From NCBI RefSeq assembly GCF_002844275.1, contig NZ_NXGX01000007.1, forward strand, positions 1-64,000: 64,000 nucleotides of DNA, written 5' to 3'. How positions within the stretch are numbered: the stretch's first letter is position 1; every line of letters begins with the position of its first letter. The notes under the pieces are model-generated. The model did not search any database. It was given only the letters and a program-made list of their open reading frames with translations, and was not told where the DNA came from. Origin of the DNA: Thalassospira lohafexi. Lineage in GTDB: Bacteria; Pseudomonadota; Alphaproteobacteria; Rhodospirillales; Thalassospiraceae. The translations under genes and the position numbers were made by a program. Below, piece after piece: positions 28,169 through 37,528 of this stretch.

Positions 28169-29794
28169 ATGCTCGGACCAACTGCACATACTGACCAATT
28201 CACGCGGGACAATTTGCCACCGGTGGCAGACTGGCCAGAGTTTAATTTGGACAAGTTTGATTATCCCGAATATCTGAATGCCGGGGTCGAGCTGACCGAC
28301 AAAATGGTTGATCAGGGTTTTGGTGATAACACCGCCCTGATCGGCAATGGTCGTCAGCGGACCTATAAGGAACTGGCAGACTGGACCAACCGCATTGCCC
28401 ACGCGCTGGTCGAGGATTACGGCGTTAAGCCGGGCAACCGTATTCTTATCCGGTCGGCTAATAATCCGGCGATGGTGGCCTGCTGGCTGGCGGCGACCAA
28501 GGCAGGCGCGGTTGTGGTCAATACCATGCCGATGCTGCGGTCTGGCGAACTGGCCCAGATTGTCGATAAGGCCGAGATCGAATTTGCCCTGTGTGACACG
28601 CGCCTGATGGATGAGATGGTCGCCTGTGCCAAGGACAGCACATTCCTTAAAAAGGTCATTGGCTTTGACGGGACGGCCAATCATGACGCCGAGCTTGATC
28701 GCATTGCCCTGACCAAATCGGTCAAATTCGAGGCGGTTAAAACCGGGCGCGATGATGTGGCCTTGCTTGGGTTTACCTCGGGCACGACCGGCAGCCCAAA
28801 GGCGACCATGCATTTCCATCGTGATCTTTTGATCATTGCCGATGGTTATGCCAAGGAAGTGCTGAATGTAACGCCTGATGATGTGTTTGTCGGATCGCCC
28901 CCCCTTGCCTTTACCTTTGGTCTGGGCGGGCTTGCCATTTTCCCGCTGCGCTTTGGGGCGACTGCGACCTTGCTTGAAAAAGCGTCCCCACCCAACATGA
29001 TCGAAATCATCGAAACCTATAAGGCGACGGTGTGCTTTACCGCACCGACCGCCTATCGCGTGATGTTATCGGCGATGGAAGAAGGGGCTGATTTGTCATC
29101 CCTGCGTGCGGCTGTTTCGGCGGGCGAAACTCTGCCTGCGCCGGTTTATGATGCCTGGATGGAAAAAACCGGCAAACCGATGCTCGATGGTATTGGCGCG
29201 ACCGAGATGCTCCATATTTTTATCTCCAACCGATTTGGTGACAGTCACCCGGCCTGTACGGGGCGCCCGGTTGGTGGGTATGAAGCCAAAATCGTTGATC
29301 ACGATATGAATGAAGTTCCGGTCGGAACGGTTGGCAGGCTTGCGGTGCGCGGACCGACGGGATGTCGTTATCTTGATGATGTGCGTCAGTGCACGTATGT
29401 GCGTGATGGCTGGAACCTGACAGGGGATGCGTTCTTTGTTGATGAGGATGGCTACTATCACTTTGCTGCACGCAATGACGATATGATCGTCTCGTCGGGT
29501 TACAACATCGCCGGTCCGGAAGTCGAGGCCGCCTTGTTGTCCCACGTAGCTGTTGCCGAATGTGCGGTCATAGGTGCACCGAATGAAGAACGCGGCACCA
29601 TTGTTCAGGCCCATATCGTTCTGGCAGACGGTTTTCATCCGACACCCGAGATGGCCAAACAGTTGCAAGATCATGTAAAAGCGACGATCGCGCCGTTTAA
29701 ATATCCGCGCTCCGTCGTCTTTATCGAGACACTGCCAAAAACCGCGACTGGAAAAATTCAGCGCTTCAGACTGAAACAGGACCTGCCTGCATGA
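28169..29794 (+). CDS. abmG: 2-aminobenzoate-CoA ligase
   Basis: Activates anthranilate to 2-aminobenzoyl-CoA with ATP. It belongs to the AMP-forming acyl-CoA synthetase family of benzoate-CoA ligases, 541 aa. The P-loop-like TSGTTGSPKATMHFH lies near residue 205, GIGATEMLHIFIS is the aromatic ligase A5 motif, and the C-terminal lysine is in PKTATGKIQRF. It overlaps kynU by 4 bp, so the enzyme making anthranilate and the one activating it are translationally linked. Confidence 0.9.
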   Translation: MLGPTAHTDQFTRDNLPPVADWPEFNLDKFDYPEYLNAGVELTDKMVDQGFGDNTALIGNGRQRTYKELADWTNRIAHALVEDYGVKPGNRILIRSANNPAMVACWLAATKAGAVVVNTMPMLRSGELAQIVDKAEIEFALCDTRLMDEMVACAKDSTFLKKVIGFDGTANHDAELDRIALTKSVKFEAVKTGRDDVALLGFTSGTTGSPKATMHFHRDLLIIADGYAKEVLNVTPDDVFVGSPPLAFTFGLGGLAIFPLRFGATATLLEKASPPNMIEIIETYKATVCFTAPTAYRVMLSAMEEGADLSSLRAAVSAGETLPAPVYDAWMEKTGKPMLDGIGATEMLHIFISNRFGDSHPACTGRPVGGYEAKIVDHDMNEVPVGTVGRLAVRGPTGCRYLDDVRQCTYVRDGWNLTGDAFFVDEDGYYHFAARNDDMIVSSGYNIAGPEVEAALLSHVAVAECAVIGAPNEERGTIVQAHIVLADGFHPTPEMAKQLQDHVKATIAPFKYPRSVVFIETLPKTATGKIQRFRLKQDLPA

Positions 29795-30984
29795 TCGATT
29801 TCGCCGCCACCAAATCCCTGTTCCATATTCCCAAAGGTGTCATTTACCTTGATGGGAACTCGCTTGGCATGATGCCAAAGTCGGCCGCAAACCGTGCGAA
29901 GTCGATGATTGAGGATGAATGGGGGGAAATGCTGATCCGGGGCTGGAATGATGCCAAATGGATGGCGCAACCCGAACGTGTCGGCAATCTTGTCGCGCGC
30001 TTGATTGGGGCGGCTCCCGGTACTGTGGTTATGGGCGATACTTTGTCGATCAAGGTGTATCAGGCACTGGCAAGTGCGCTGGAACTGCGCCCGGATCGTA
30101 AGGTGATTGTATCGGACAACGGGAATTTCCCGACTGACCTTTATATGGCCGATGGCCTGATCAAAAGTCTCGATAAGGGGCATGTGCTTAAAACACCAAA
30201 CCCCGAAGATGTCGAAAGCCTGATCAACGAAGACCTTGCTGTCTTGATGCTCACCCAGGTCGATTACCGCACCGGGCGCATGCATGACATGAAACGCATT
30301 ACCGATCTTGCCCATAAGGCGGGTGCGATTGTGATCTGGGATCTGGCGCATTCGGCGGGGGCGGTTCCGGTTGACCTGACCGGATGTAACGCGGATTTCG
30401 CTGTTGGCTGCACCTATAAATATCTTAATGGCGGCCCCGGTGCCCCGGCATTTATTTATGTCCGGCCCGATCACGCCAAAACCATCCGACCGGCGTTGTC
30501 TGGATGGTTGGGCCATGCTGCCCCATTTGCCTTTGACCGTGATTATACGCCTGCCCCGGATGTTTCACGCATGCGGGTTGGCACACCACCGGTTATTCAG
30601 ATGACGGTGCTTGAAGAAGCCATGAAGGCATGGGACGGCGTTGACATGGCCGATATCCGCACACGCAGTATCGAGCTGTGCGAGCAGTTTATCGCTGGTG
30701 TCGAGGCATCCTGTTCGATGCTGGAACTGGCAAGCCCGCGTGATCCACAACACCGTGGTTCACAGGTATCGTTCAAATTTGATCACGGATATGCCGTGAT
30801 GCAGGCCTTGATCGCGCGCGGCGTGATTGGTGATTTCCGCGCACCTGATATCATTCGTTTCGGGTTTACCCCGCTTTATATCGATAATGGTGATGTGGAC
30901 GGTGCGGTTAAAATTCTGGCCGAGATCATGGAAACCAAATCATGGGATCAGCCGAAATTCCATAAACGCAACGCGGTGACCTGA
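29791..30984 (+). CDS. kynU: Kynureninase
   Basis: PLP enzyme that cleaves kynurenine to anthranilate and alanine, 397 aa. [14 protein letters not shown] opens the fold, and the Schiff-base Lys-210 lies in [16 protein letters not shown]. The start overlaps the ligase stop by 4 bp, and kynA follows by 2 bp. Confidence 0.96.
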   Translation: MIDFAATKSLFHIPKGVIYLDGNSLGMMPKSAANRAKSMIEDEWGEMLIRGWNDAKWMAQPERVGNLVARLIGAAPGTVVMGDTLSIKVYQALASALELRPDRKVIVSDNGNFPTDLYMADGLIKSLDKGHVLKTPNPEDVESLINEDLAVLMLTQVDYRTGRMHDMKRITDLAHKAGAIVIWDLAHSAGAVPVDLTGCNADFAVGCTYKYLNGGPGAPAFIYVRPDHAKTIRPALSGWLGHAAPFAFDRDYTPAPDVSRMRVGTPPVIQMTVLEEAMKAWDGVDMADIRTRSIELCEQFIAGVEASCSMLELASPRDPQHRGSQVSFKFDHGYAVMQALIARGVIGDFRAPDIIRFGFTPLYIDNGDVDGAVKILAEIMETKSWDQPKFHKRNAVT

Positions 30985-30986
30985 TC

Positions 30987-31832
30987 ATGGCCAAACCAAC
31001 CAAACCATATGATCCCAGCACCGAAGGCGCACGCACGGATTTTTCCGATCAGATGTCCTATGGCGATTACCTGTCGCTTGATGCGATCCTGACCGCCCAG
31101 CATCCCAAATCTGATGCCCATGACGAAATGCTGTTTATCATTCAGCATCAAACGTCCGAGCTTTGGATGAAACTTGCGATCCGTGAAATCAGTGCGGCCC
31201 GCGCCGTCATGGGCGAGGGTGATTTCCGCCCGGCATTTAAGATGCTGGCGCGTGTGTCGCGAATTTTCGAACAGCTTAATAACGCATGGGACGTGTTGCG
31301 CACCATGACGCCAAGCGACTATACGACGTTTCGCGATGCGCTTGGTCCTTCATCGGGGTTTCAGTCCCATCAGTATCGTCAGATCGAATTCATGCTGGGC
31401 AACCGCAATCACGCGATGTTACGCCCGCATGCCCATCGCGAAGATATTCTTGAGTTGCTGACGACGGAGCTTACAACGCCCAGTCTGTATGACGAGGCGT
31501 TGCGCCTGTTGGCACGCGAAGGCATTGATCTTCCCGATCATGTTCTTGGCCGGGATGTCACACAGCCCTATACGCCAGATGACGCTGTGATTGCGGCATG
31601 GCACAAGGTTTACAGCGATCCAACCAAATACTGGTCGCTGTATGAACTGGCTGAAAAGCTGGTGGATTTTGAAGACTACTTCCGTCGCTGGCGCTTTAAC
31701 CATGTGACAACGGTCGAACGCGTTATTGGTTTTAAACGCGGGACCGGTGGCACGGGTGGCGTCAGTTACCTTAAGAAAATGCTGGAAGTAGAACTGTTTC
31801 CGGAACTCTGGCGGGTGCGAACCACGCTTTGA
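30987..31832 (+). CDS. kynA: Tryptophan 2,3-dioxygenase
   Basis: Heme enzyme that opens the indole ring of tryptophan to N-formylkynurenine, 281 aa. The signatures are [33 protein letters not shown] and the C-terminal [12 protein letters not shown] with [12 protein letters not shown], the histidine being the heme ligand region. It closes the kyn gene pair and is followed by a 138-bp gap before the transporter genes. Confidence 0.97.
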   Translation: MAKPTKPYDPSTEGARTDFSDQMSYGDYLSLDAILTAQHPKSDAHDEMLFIIQHQTSELWMKLAIREISAARAVMGEGDFRPAFKMLARVSRIFEQLNNAWDVLRTMTPSDYTTFRDALGPSSGFQSHQYRQIEFMLGNRNHAMLRPHAHREDILELLTTELTTPSLYDEALRLLAREGIDLPDHVLGRDVTQPYTPDDAVIAAWHKVYSDPTKYWSLYELAEKLVDFEDYFRRWRFNHVTTVERVIGFKRGTGGTGGVSYLKKMLEVELFPELWRVRTTL

Positions 31833-31970
31833 GGATGGACGGGCATGATGCAAATACTGCAAGATCAGGGGCAGGCATCAAGTTCGTTAAAACCACGACG
31901 CACAAAGACATAAATGTCGTGGGATCAACGTGTTGCTAAACGAATAAAATGTATAAACACGGAGGCTTAA
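31833..31970 (+). promoter_or_regulatory. Gap between kynA and the ABC transporter genes
   Basis: Contains CCACGAC (31892-31898) opposed to GTCGTGG and an inner GACAT/ATGTC dyad (31907-31918). It is a possible internal promoter or operator for the transporter. GGAGG before 31971 is the ribosome-binding site. Confidence 0.3.
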
Positions 31971-33110
31971 ATGAAGGGTATTAAGACAACCATTGCAGCA
32001 GTGGCTGCATTGCTTGTTGCCGGCGCGGCGCAGGCCGATCCGGTAAAGGTTGGCATGATCACCACACTTTCGGGCGGTGGTGCCAGCTTGGGTATTGATG
32101 CACGTGACGGCTTTATGCTGGCGGTTAAACAGGCAAACAATCCCGATCTGGAAGTCGTGATCGAAGATGATCAGCGCAAACCGGACGTCGCTGTCCAGCT
32201 TGCTGATAAAATGATCCAGCAGGAAAAGGTTGATGTTCTGACCGGTATTATCTGGTCGAACCTTGCTATGGCTGTGGTGCCGTCCGCGGTTGCACAGGAC
32301 AAATTCTATCTTTCCGTCAATGCGGCACCGTCGCAGTTGGCAGGCAAAGGCTGTAACGCGAACTATTTCAGCGTTTCCTATCAGAATGACAACCTGCATG
32401 AAGCAGCCGGTGGCTATGCGTCGAGTGCCGGGTATGAAAACGCCTTTATCCTCGCACCGAACTATCCGGCGGGGAAAGATTCCCTGGCTGGGTTCAAACG
32501 CTTCTTCTTTGGCGACATCGCAGGCGAAGTTTACACCAAGCTTGGTCAGACAGATTACGCCGCCGAAATTGCTGAAATCCGTGCGTCGGGTGCTGACAGC
32601 GTCTTCTTCTTCCTGCCGGGCGGCATGGGCATTGCGTTCATGAAACAGTATGCTCAGTCGGGTGTGGATATTCCGCTGATCGGTCCGGCATTTTCGATGG
32701 ATCAGGGCATTCTTGGTGCAGTTGGTGATGCGGCTCTGGGTGTGAAAAACACCTCGAACTGGTCAAAAGACATCGACAACGCGACCAACAAGGCATTCGT
32801 TGAAAGCTTCGTTGCTGAATATGACCGTCTGCCGTCGCTCTATGCATCTTATGGTTTTGACACTGCAAACCTGCTGCTGTCGGCGATGGGCAAAGCAAAT
32901 GTCAATGACAAGGAAGCATTCCGCGATGCGTTGCGGGCGGCTGATTTCAATTCGGTCCGTGGCAAGTTTGTCTTTGGTCCGAACCAGCATCCGATTCAGG
33001 ACATCTATGTTCGTGAAGTCGTTAAAGAAGGCGACGTTCTGACCAACAAGATCGTTGGCGTTGCCCTTAAAGATCATGCCGATGCCTATGCATCGGAATG
33101 CTCGATGTAA
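31971..33110 (+). CDS. ABC transporter substrate-binding protein (branched-chain/aromatic type)
   Basis: Periplasmic binding protein, 379 aa, with a signal peptide ending at AGAAQAD (about residue 23). KVGMITTLSGGGASLGIDARD is the type-1 LivJ-like entry fold. The homologous position in the A. evansii anthranilate cluster also holds such a gene, so anthranilate, kynurenine or a related aromatic acid is the likely ligand. That ligand is inference. It is followed by a stem-loop and then permease genes. Confidence 0.85.
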   Translation: MKGIKTTIAAVAALLVAGAAQADPVKVGMITTLSGGGASLGIDARDGFMLAVKQANNPDLEVVIEDDQRKPDVAVQLADKMIQQEKVDVLTGIIWSNLAMAVVPSAVAQDKFYLSVNAAPSQLAGKGCNANYFSVSYQNDNLHEAAGGYASSAGYENAFILAPNYPAGKDSLAGFKRFFFGDIAGEVYTKLGQTDYAAEIAEIRASGADSVFFFLPGGMGIAFMKQYAQSGVDIPLIGPAFSMDQGILGAVGDAALGVKNTSNWSKDIDNATNKAFVESFVAEYDRLPSLYASYGFDTANLLLSAMGKANVNDKEAFRDALRAADFNSVRGKFVFGPNQHPIQDIYVREVVKEGDVLTNKIVGVALKDHADAYASECSM

Positions 33111-33127
33111 TCACGGGCTGACAAGTC

Positions 33128-33167
33128 GGTGGGGGCCGTTGCCCATAGTGGTTTACGGCCCCCGACC
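33128..33167 (+). other. Intercistronic stem-loop after the binding-protein gene
   Basis: GGGGGCCGT (33131-33139) pairs with ACGGCCCCC (33155-33163), with GGT/ACC extending outside. No U-tract follows, so it is more likely an mRNA-stabilising or partial-termination element that keeps binding-protein mRNA in excess. Confidence 0.6.
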
Positions 33168-33190
33168 ACCTTGTGACGGAGTTTCCAATA

Positions 33191-34108
33191 ATGTTCACTC
33201 TTTTCCTGGAGCAGCTGCTAAACGGCCTTCAGTCCGGTGTGATGCTGTTTTTGATGGCATCTGGGCTGACGCTTGTTTTCGGTGTGATGGGTCTGATTAA
33301 TCTGGCCCATGGCTCGCTCTATATGGTTGGCGCTTTTGCCTGTGCGGCGGTTGCGGCATGGACCGGTTCGTTCTGGCTTGGTCTTGTTGCCAGCCTGATG
33401 GCTGCGGCCATTGCCGGTGCGCTGGTTGAGATACTGATTATTCGCCGTCTTTATAACCGTGATCACCTTGATCAGGTTCTGGCGACTTTTGCCCTTATTT
33501 TGATTTTTTCCGAAGGCACACGCTGGATTTTCGGATCCTTCCCATTGTTTCTAAGCGTACCTGAATTCCTGACGGGCACTGTTGTGATGCCCGGTGATTT
33601 CCAATATCCGCTGTTCCGTCTTGCCATCATTATTGCCGGTTTTGCTGTGGCGGCGGGCTTGTTCCTGCTGATTGGTAAAACCCGTCTTGGCATTCGCATT
33701 CGTGCGGGTGAAGCTGATCGCGGCATGATCGCCGCCTTGGGGGTGGATATTGATCGCCTTTATACAATTGTGTTTGCCCTTGGCGCGGCTTTGGCCGGGC
33801 TTGCCGGTGCCTTTGTCGGCACGACCCAGTCGGTTCAGGTCGGTATGGGCGAGCCGGTGCTTATTCTGGCATTTGTTGTGATTGTGATTGGTGGGATTGG
33901 CTCGATCAAGGGCGCGCTGGTCGGATCCCTTCTTGTTGGCTTTACCGATACGATGGGGCGGTTTTTGTTGCCCCATGCGTTTGCAACCTTTCTTGATCCG
34001 GCAAGTGCGACGGCCATTGGGTCCGCCCTTGCATCAATGTTGATTTATATCGTTATGGCGCTGGTTTTGTTCCTGCGGCCAAGCGGTTTGTTCGGGACGG
34101 AAGCCTGA
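33191..34108 (+). CDS. ABC transporter permease, LivH family
   Basis: Inner-membrane permease, 305 aa, about eight hydrophobic segments. GLTLVFGVMGLINLAHGSLYM is the LivH signature (GV-x-N-LAHG) and the central loop RAGEADRGMIAALGVDIDRL is conserved. The ATG at 33191 is chosen over an upstream frame lacking the usual start. It pairs with the LivM-like gene one base later. Confidence 0.9.
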   Translation: MFTLFLEQLLNGLQSGVMLFLMASGLTLVFGVMGLINLAHGSLYMVGAFACAAVAAWTGSFWLGLVASLMAAAIAGALVEILIIRRLYNRDHLDQVLATFALILIFSEGTRWIFGSFPLFLSVPEFLTGTVVMPGDFQYPLFRLAIIIAGFAVAAGLFLLIGKTRLGIRIRAGEADRGMIAALGVDIDRLYTIVFALGAALAGLAGAFVGTTQSVQVGMGEPVLILAFVVIVIGGIGSIKGALVGSLLVGFTDTMGRFLLPHAFATFLDPASATAIGSALASMLIYIVMALVLFLRPSGLFGTEA

Positions 34109-34109
34109 T

Positions 34110-35096
34110 ATGACCATGAACCGCGAAACCTTTATCAACTGTATCCTTGGTCTGGCACTGGTGATTGTCCCATTGATTGCGCTGGGCATGGATGAGCCGT
34201 TCATCATTACCCTGGCGACCAAGGTGGCCATTTTTGCCATGGCGGGGGTAGGCCTTAACCTTGTGCTTGGCTATGGCGGGCTTGTGTCCTTTGGTCATGC
34301 GGCGTTCTTCGGAATTGGCGGCTATGCGGCGGGCATCCTTGCCAGCCATGCGCTTAATTACGAACCGATCATGACATGGCCGTTCGAGATCGAAGGCACG
34401 ACCCAGATGATCATTATCTGGATTGTTGCGCTGCTGGCATCGGCGATTATTGCCTTGGCTATTGGGGCGATTACGCTGCGGACCAGCGGCGTTTATTTCA
34501 TCATGATCACGCTGGCGTTTGCGCAGATGATCTATTACTTCGCGATTTCCTGGCCTGCATATGGCGGGGAAGACGGCCTGTCGATCTATGTGCGCAACGG
34601 GTTCCCGGGGCTCAATACGCTTGATCCGATCAGTTATTTTGCACTCTGTGCCGTGATGCTGGGGCTTGCGATCGCATTTTCGGCCGTTTTGATCCGCTCG
34701 CGGTTTGGTCTTGCCCTTCAGGGCGCTCGCCAGAACAGCCAGCGTATGACGGCCGTAGGGATTGCACCGTTTCGCATCCGTCTGGTGGCGTTTGTGATTT
34801 CAGCGATGATCACGGCGTTGGCCGGCGCACTTTATGCCGATCTCAACCGTTTTGTTAGCCCGTCGATGATGTCTTGGCATATGTCAGGTGAAATCATGGT
34901 GTTTGTCATTCTCGGTGGGGTTGGGCGCTTGTTCGGCCCGCTGGCCGGGGCGGGGCTTTACATCATTCTTGAACATCTGCTTGGCGGGGTTTGGGAATTC
35001 TGGCAATTGCCGCTGGGCGTGTTGCTGCTGATCGTGGTTTTGTTCGCGCGCGGTGGACTTGTTGGTGTTTTGGCGGGGGAACGCAAACATGTCTGA
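34110..35096 (+). CDS. ABC transporter permease, LivM family
   Basis: Second permease, 328 aa. LNLVLGYGGLVSFGHAAFFGIGGY is reduced here to its key GYGGLVSFGHAAFFG motif, followed by TLRTSGVYFIMITLAFAQM and a GARQNSQRMTAVG loop. It overlaps the ATPase gene by 8 bp. Confidence 0.9.
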   Translation: MTMNRETFINCILGLALVIVPLIALGMDEPFIITLATKVAIFAMAGVGLNLVLGYGGLVSFGHAAFFGIGGYAAGILASHALNYEPIMTWPFEIEGTTQMIIIWIVALLASAIIALAIGAITLRTSGVYFIMITLAFAQMIYYFAISWPAYGGEDGLSIYVRNGFPGLNTLDPISYFALCAVMLGLAIAFSAVLIRSRFGLALQGARQNSQRMTAVGIAPFRIRLVAFVISAMITALAGALYADLNRFVSPSMMSWHMSGEIMVFVILGGVGRLFGPLAGAGLYIILEHLLGGVWEFWQLPLGVLLLIVVLFARGGLVGVLAGERKHV

Positions 35097-35838
35097 TGCC
35101 ATTCTTTCACTGTCAAACATCACCAAGCAATTCGGGTCTCTTCTCGCCAGTGACAGCGTCACGCTTGATCTGCGTGCGGGGGAAATCCACGCACTGATCG
35201 GGCCGAACGGGGCGGGGAAATCCACCCTGATCAAACAGATCGCGGGCGAGATCAAATCTGATAGCGGTGACATTCATTTTAACGGTCAGCACATCAATGC
35301 CTTGGACGCGGTCCAACGGTCGCGTATGGGCCTTGCCAGAACGTTTCAGGTGTCGTCCCTGATGCCAGAATTCTCGGTTCTGCAGAACGTGATGCTGGCC
35401 CGTCAGTCAGTCAGCGGGAAGGTCTTTCGGTTTTTCCGCCCGGTGCTGAGTGACAAGTCGCTTGTAGAACCGGCAATGGCGCAGCTTGAACGGGTTGGAC
35501 TTGCGGATCGTGCGGAAATGCGCGCGGCCGATATTTCACATGGTGAACGTCGTCAGTTGGAAATGGCGGTGGCGCTTGCCCTTGAACCACGGGCGTTTTT
35601 ATTGGATGAGCCGATGGCGGGCATGGGACCAGAGGGTTCCAAACGTCTGACTGGTTTCCTTGATGGTTTGCGCGCACAGGCCCCGATCCTTCTGGTCGAA
35701 CATGACATGGATGCGGTTTTTGCCTTGGCCGACCGGATTTCGGTTCTGGTTTATGGCCGTGTCATTGCGACCGGCACTGTTGATGACATTCGCGGGAATG
35801 ATGATGTTAAACGTGCCTATCTCGGGGAGGAAGCCTGA
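35089..35838 (+). CDS. ABC transporter ATP-binding protein, LivG family
   Basis: ATPase, 249 aa. Walker A GPNGAGKST, signature SHGERRQLEMAVALALEP, Walker B LLDEPMAGMG and the H-loop LLVEHDMDAVF are present. The start at 35089 sits behind GGGGGAA inside livM. The signature reads SHGER rather than SGGQ, which is normal for LivG proteins. Confidence 0.92.
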   Translation: MSDAILSLSNITKQFGSLLASDSVTLDLRAGEIHALIGPNGAGKSTLIKQIAGEIKSDSGDIHFNGQHINALDAVQRSRMGLARTFQVSSLMPEFSVLQNVMLARQSVSGKVFRFFRPVLSDKSLVEPAMAQLERVGLADRAEMRAADISHGERRQLEMAVALALEPRAFLLDEPMAGMGPEGSKRLTGFLDGLRAQAPILLVEHDMDAVFALADRISVLVYGRVIATGTVDDIRGNDDVKRAYLGEEA

Positions 35839-35839
35839 T

Positions 35840-36529
35840 ATGTCTGCACTTCTCGAACTTAGTGGTGTGACCGCGTTTTACGGCGCATCGCAGGCCTTGT
35901 TTGGTATTGATCTGTCGCTTAATGAAGGCGAAGCCGTCGCCCTTATGGGGCGTAATGGTATGGGCAAAACGACCACGATCAAGACCATCTGTCGCATGAT
36001 GGAACATCGCGATGGGTCAATCCGCTTTGCCGGACAGGACTTGGCAAAAATGCCATCGCACAAAGCGGCCCGCTTGGGGCTTGGTCTGGTGCCGGAAGGC
36101 CGCCGATGCTTTGCCCGTTTAACCGTCATGGAAAACCTGATTGCCGCGGCCCGTCCGGGTGAGTGGGATTTCGACCGGGTGGCGGGGTTGTTTCCACGTC
36201 TTGCCGAACGGCGGGAGCAAAAGGCGATGACGCTTTCGGGCGGTGAACAGCAGATGTTGGCCATTGGCCGTGCGCTGATGACCAACCCGCGTTTACTGAT
36301 TTTGGACGAAGCAACCGAGGGGTTGGCGCCGGTGGTCCGTCAGGAAATCTGGGCGGCGATCAATCAGCTTAAGCAATCAGGTCTGACCATTTTGGTGGTG
36401 GATAAGTCGCTTAAAGAACTTTCAGGTGTCGCAGATCGCTATGTGATTGTCGAAAAGGGCGTTACCGCCTGGAGCGGTGCGGTCAATGAACTGACCGATG
36501 CGCTTGCTGACCGGTATTTGGGGGTCTGA
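35840..36529 (+). CDS. ABC transporter ATP-binding protein, LivF family
   Basis: ATPase, 229 aa. Walker A GRNGMGKTT, signature LSGGEQQMLAIGRALM and Walker B LLILDEATEGLAP are visible. The switch region ends LVVDKSLKEL, with Lys where LivF proteins have His (usually VEQ/VEHN), an unusual substitution. The start at 35840 overlaps the LivG stop, replacing a longer frame that runs inside livG. Confidence 0.9.
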   Translation: MSALLELSGVTAFYGASQALFGIDLSLNEGEAVALMGRNGMGKTTTIKTICRMMEHRDGSIRFAGQDLAKMPSHKAARLGLGLVPEGRRCFARLTVMENLIAAARPGEWDFDRVAGLFPRLAERREQKAMTLSGGEQQMLAIGRALMTNPRLLILDEATEGLAPVVRQEIWAAINQLKQSGLTILVVDKSLKELSGVADRYVIVEKGVTAWSGAVNELTDALADRYLGV

Positions 36530-36530
36530 T

Positions 36531-36962
36531 ATGGCGGTATTTACCTATCGGCAAAAGGTCCTGTTTCAGCATTGTGATCCAGCCGGGATTGTCTTTTATC
36601 CCCGCTATTTCGAGATGGTGAACGCCACGGTCGAAGAATGGTTCGATGTCGTGATTGGCTGTGGTTTTCCAACCATGCACGGGCCGATGCAGGTGGCTGT
36701 TCCAACCGCGGGGCTCAGCATTGCCTTTACCGCACCAAGCATGCTTGGCGATCAGCTTGAGTTTCGTCTGACACCGCTTCGGATCGGACGGTCTAGTTTG
36801 GAGCTGGAAATAACCGCGCATTCGGGCGACGAGCAACGCCTGAAAACAACGCTCACACTGGTGTTTACGAAAAGAGGCGCCGGAAAGTCAGTGGCATGGC
36901 CCGATGATTTGCGTGCCAAAATCGAAAAAGAAATCAATCAAGTGGTAGAAAAAAATGCATAA
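36531..36962 (+). CDS. 4-hydroxybenzoyl-CoA thioesterase-family hotdog protein
   Basis: A 143-aa single hotdog domain. HCDPAGIVFYPRYFEMVN carries the catalytic Asp of Pseudomonas-type 4HBT enzymes. The start at 36531 is one base after livF. In this operon it may release CoA from stalled or wrongly hydroxylated aminobenzoyl-CoA, or act on a late acyl-CoA. It overlaps the RidA-like gene by 8 bp. Confidence 0.85.
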   Translation: MAVFTYRQKVLFQHCDPAGIVFYPRYFEMVNATVEEWFDVVIGCGFPTMHGPMQVAVPTAGLSIAFTAPSMLGDQLEFRLTPLRIGRSSLELEITAHSGDEQRLKTTLTLVFTKRGAGKSVAWPDDLRAKIEKEINQVVEKNA

Positions 36963-37350
36963 AATCGTTCAGCCAGATGGATGGAGAGAGCCCAAGGGAT
37001 ATGCAAACGGTGTGTTGGCAGAAGGTGCCACGTTGTATATCGGAGGACAGATTGGCTGGAACGCTGATCAGGTTTTCGTTGCCAAGGATTTCGTTGGTCA
37101 GATGGAGCAGGCACTGATCAATATTAGTGACGTGCTGCAAGCTGGCGGTGGGCGTCCGGAACATCTGACGCGTTTGACATGGTATGTCACCGACAAACAG
37201 GAATATCTCGCCAAACAGCGCGAAGTCGGTCAGGCCTATCGCCGCGTCCTTGGCAAGAATTTCCCGGCGATGACCATGGTTGTGGTCAGCGCATTGGTCG
37301 AAGACGAAGCCATGATCGAGATCGAAGCAACGGCAGTGATCCCGAAGTAA
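36955..37350 (+). CDS. RidA/YjgF-family protein, non-canonical
   Basis: A 131-aa Rid-family trimer subunit. The IGGQIGW and MIEIEATAV strands fit the fold. The residue matching the catalytic Arg-105 of E. coli RidA is Met-106 (FPAMTMVVVSAL where RidA has P-x-R-S). RidA uses that Arg to hold the free carboxylate of an imino acid. Its loss suggests a different substrate, and the pathway intermediates are CoA thioesters of enamines. The A. evansii cluster has a protein once called a translation inhibitor, an old name for this family. Confidence 0.88.
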   Translation: MHKIVQPDGWREPKGYANGVLAEGATLYIGGQIGWNADQVFVAKDFVGQMEQALINISDVLQAGGGRPEHLTRLTWYVTDKQEYLAKQREVGQAYRRVLGKNFPAMTMVVVSALVEDEAMIEIEATAVIPK

Positions 37351-37382
37351 ACCGCACGTCGAACGCCATACGAGAGATCGCG

Positions 37383-37408
37383 AAGGGCAGCATCATGCTG
37401 CCCTTTTG
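37383..37408 (+). terminator. Terminator of the anthranilate/transporter operon
   Basis: AAGGGCAGCAT (37383-37393), C, ATGCTGCCCTT (37395-37405), then TT. A perfect 11-bp stem 33 bp past the RidA stop. Confidence 0.85.
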
Positions 37409-37528
37409 ACGTTCTGCGGACCCCGGATGTTTTGGTCGGACCTCAATCCTTGCCATCAACGGTTTTGCTTTTCCATCGCTGCTGATCTAAGCTTTTAAAA
37501 AACAAATAAGTATCAGCGGAGGACCATG

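Noticed and set aside
31915-31935. A sigma-54-like GG...GC element before the binding-protein gene
   Set aside because: The spacing between GG and GC is 14 bp, not 12, so it cannot act as a -24/-12 promoter.
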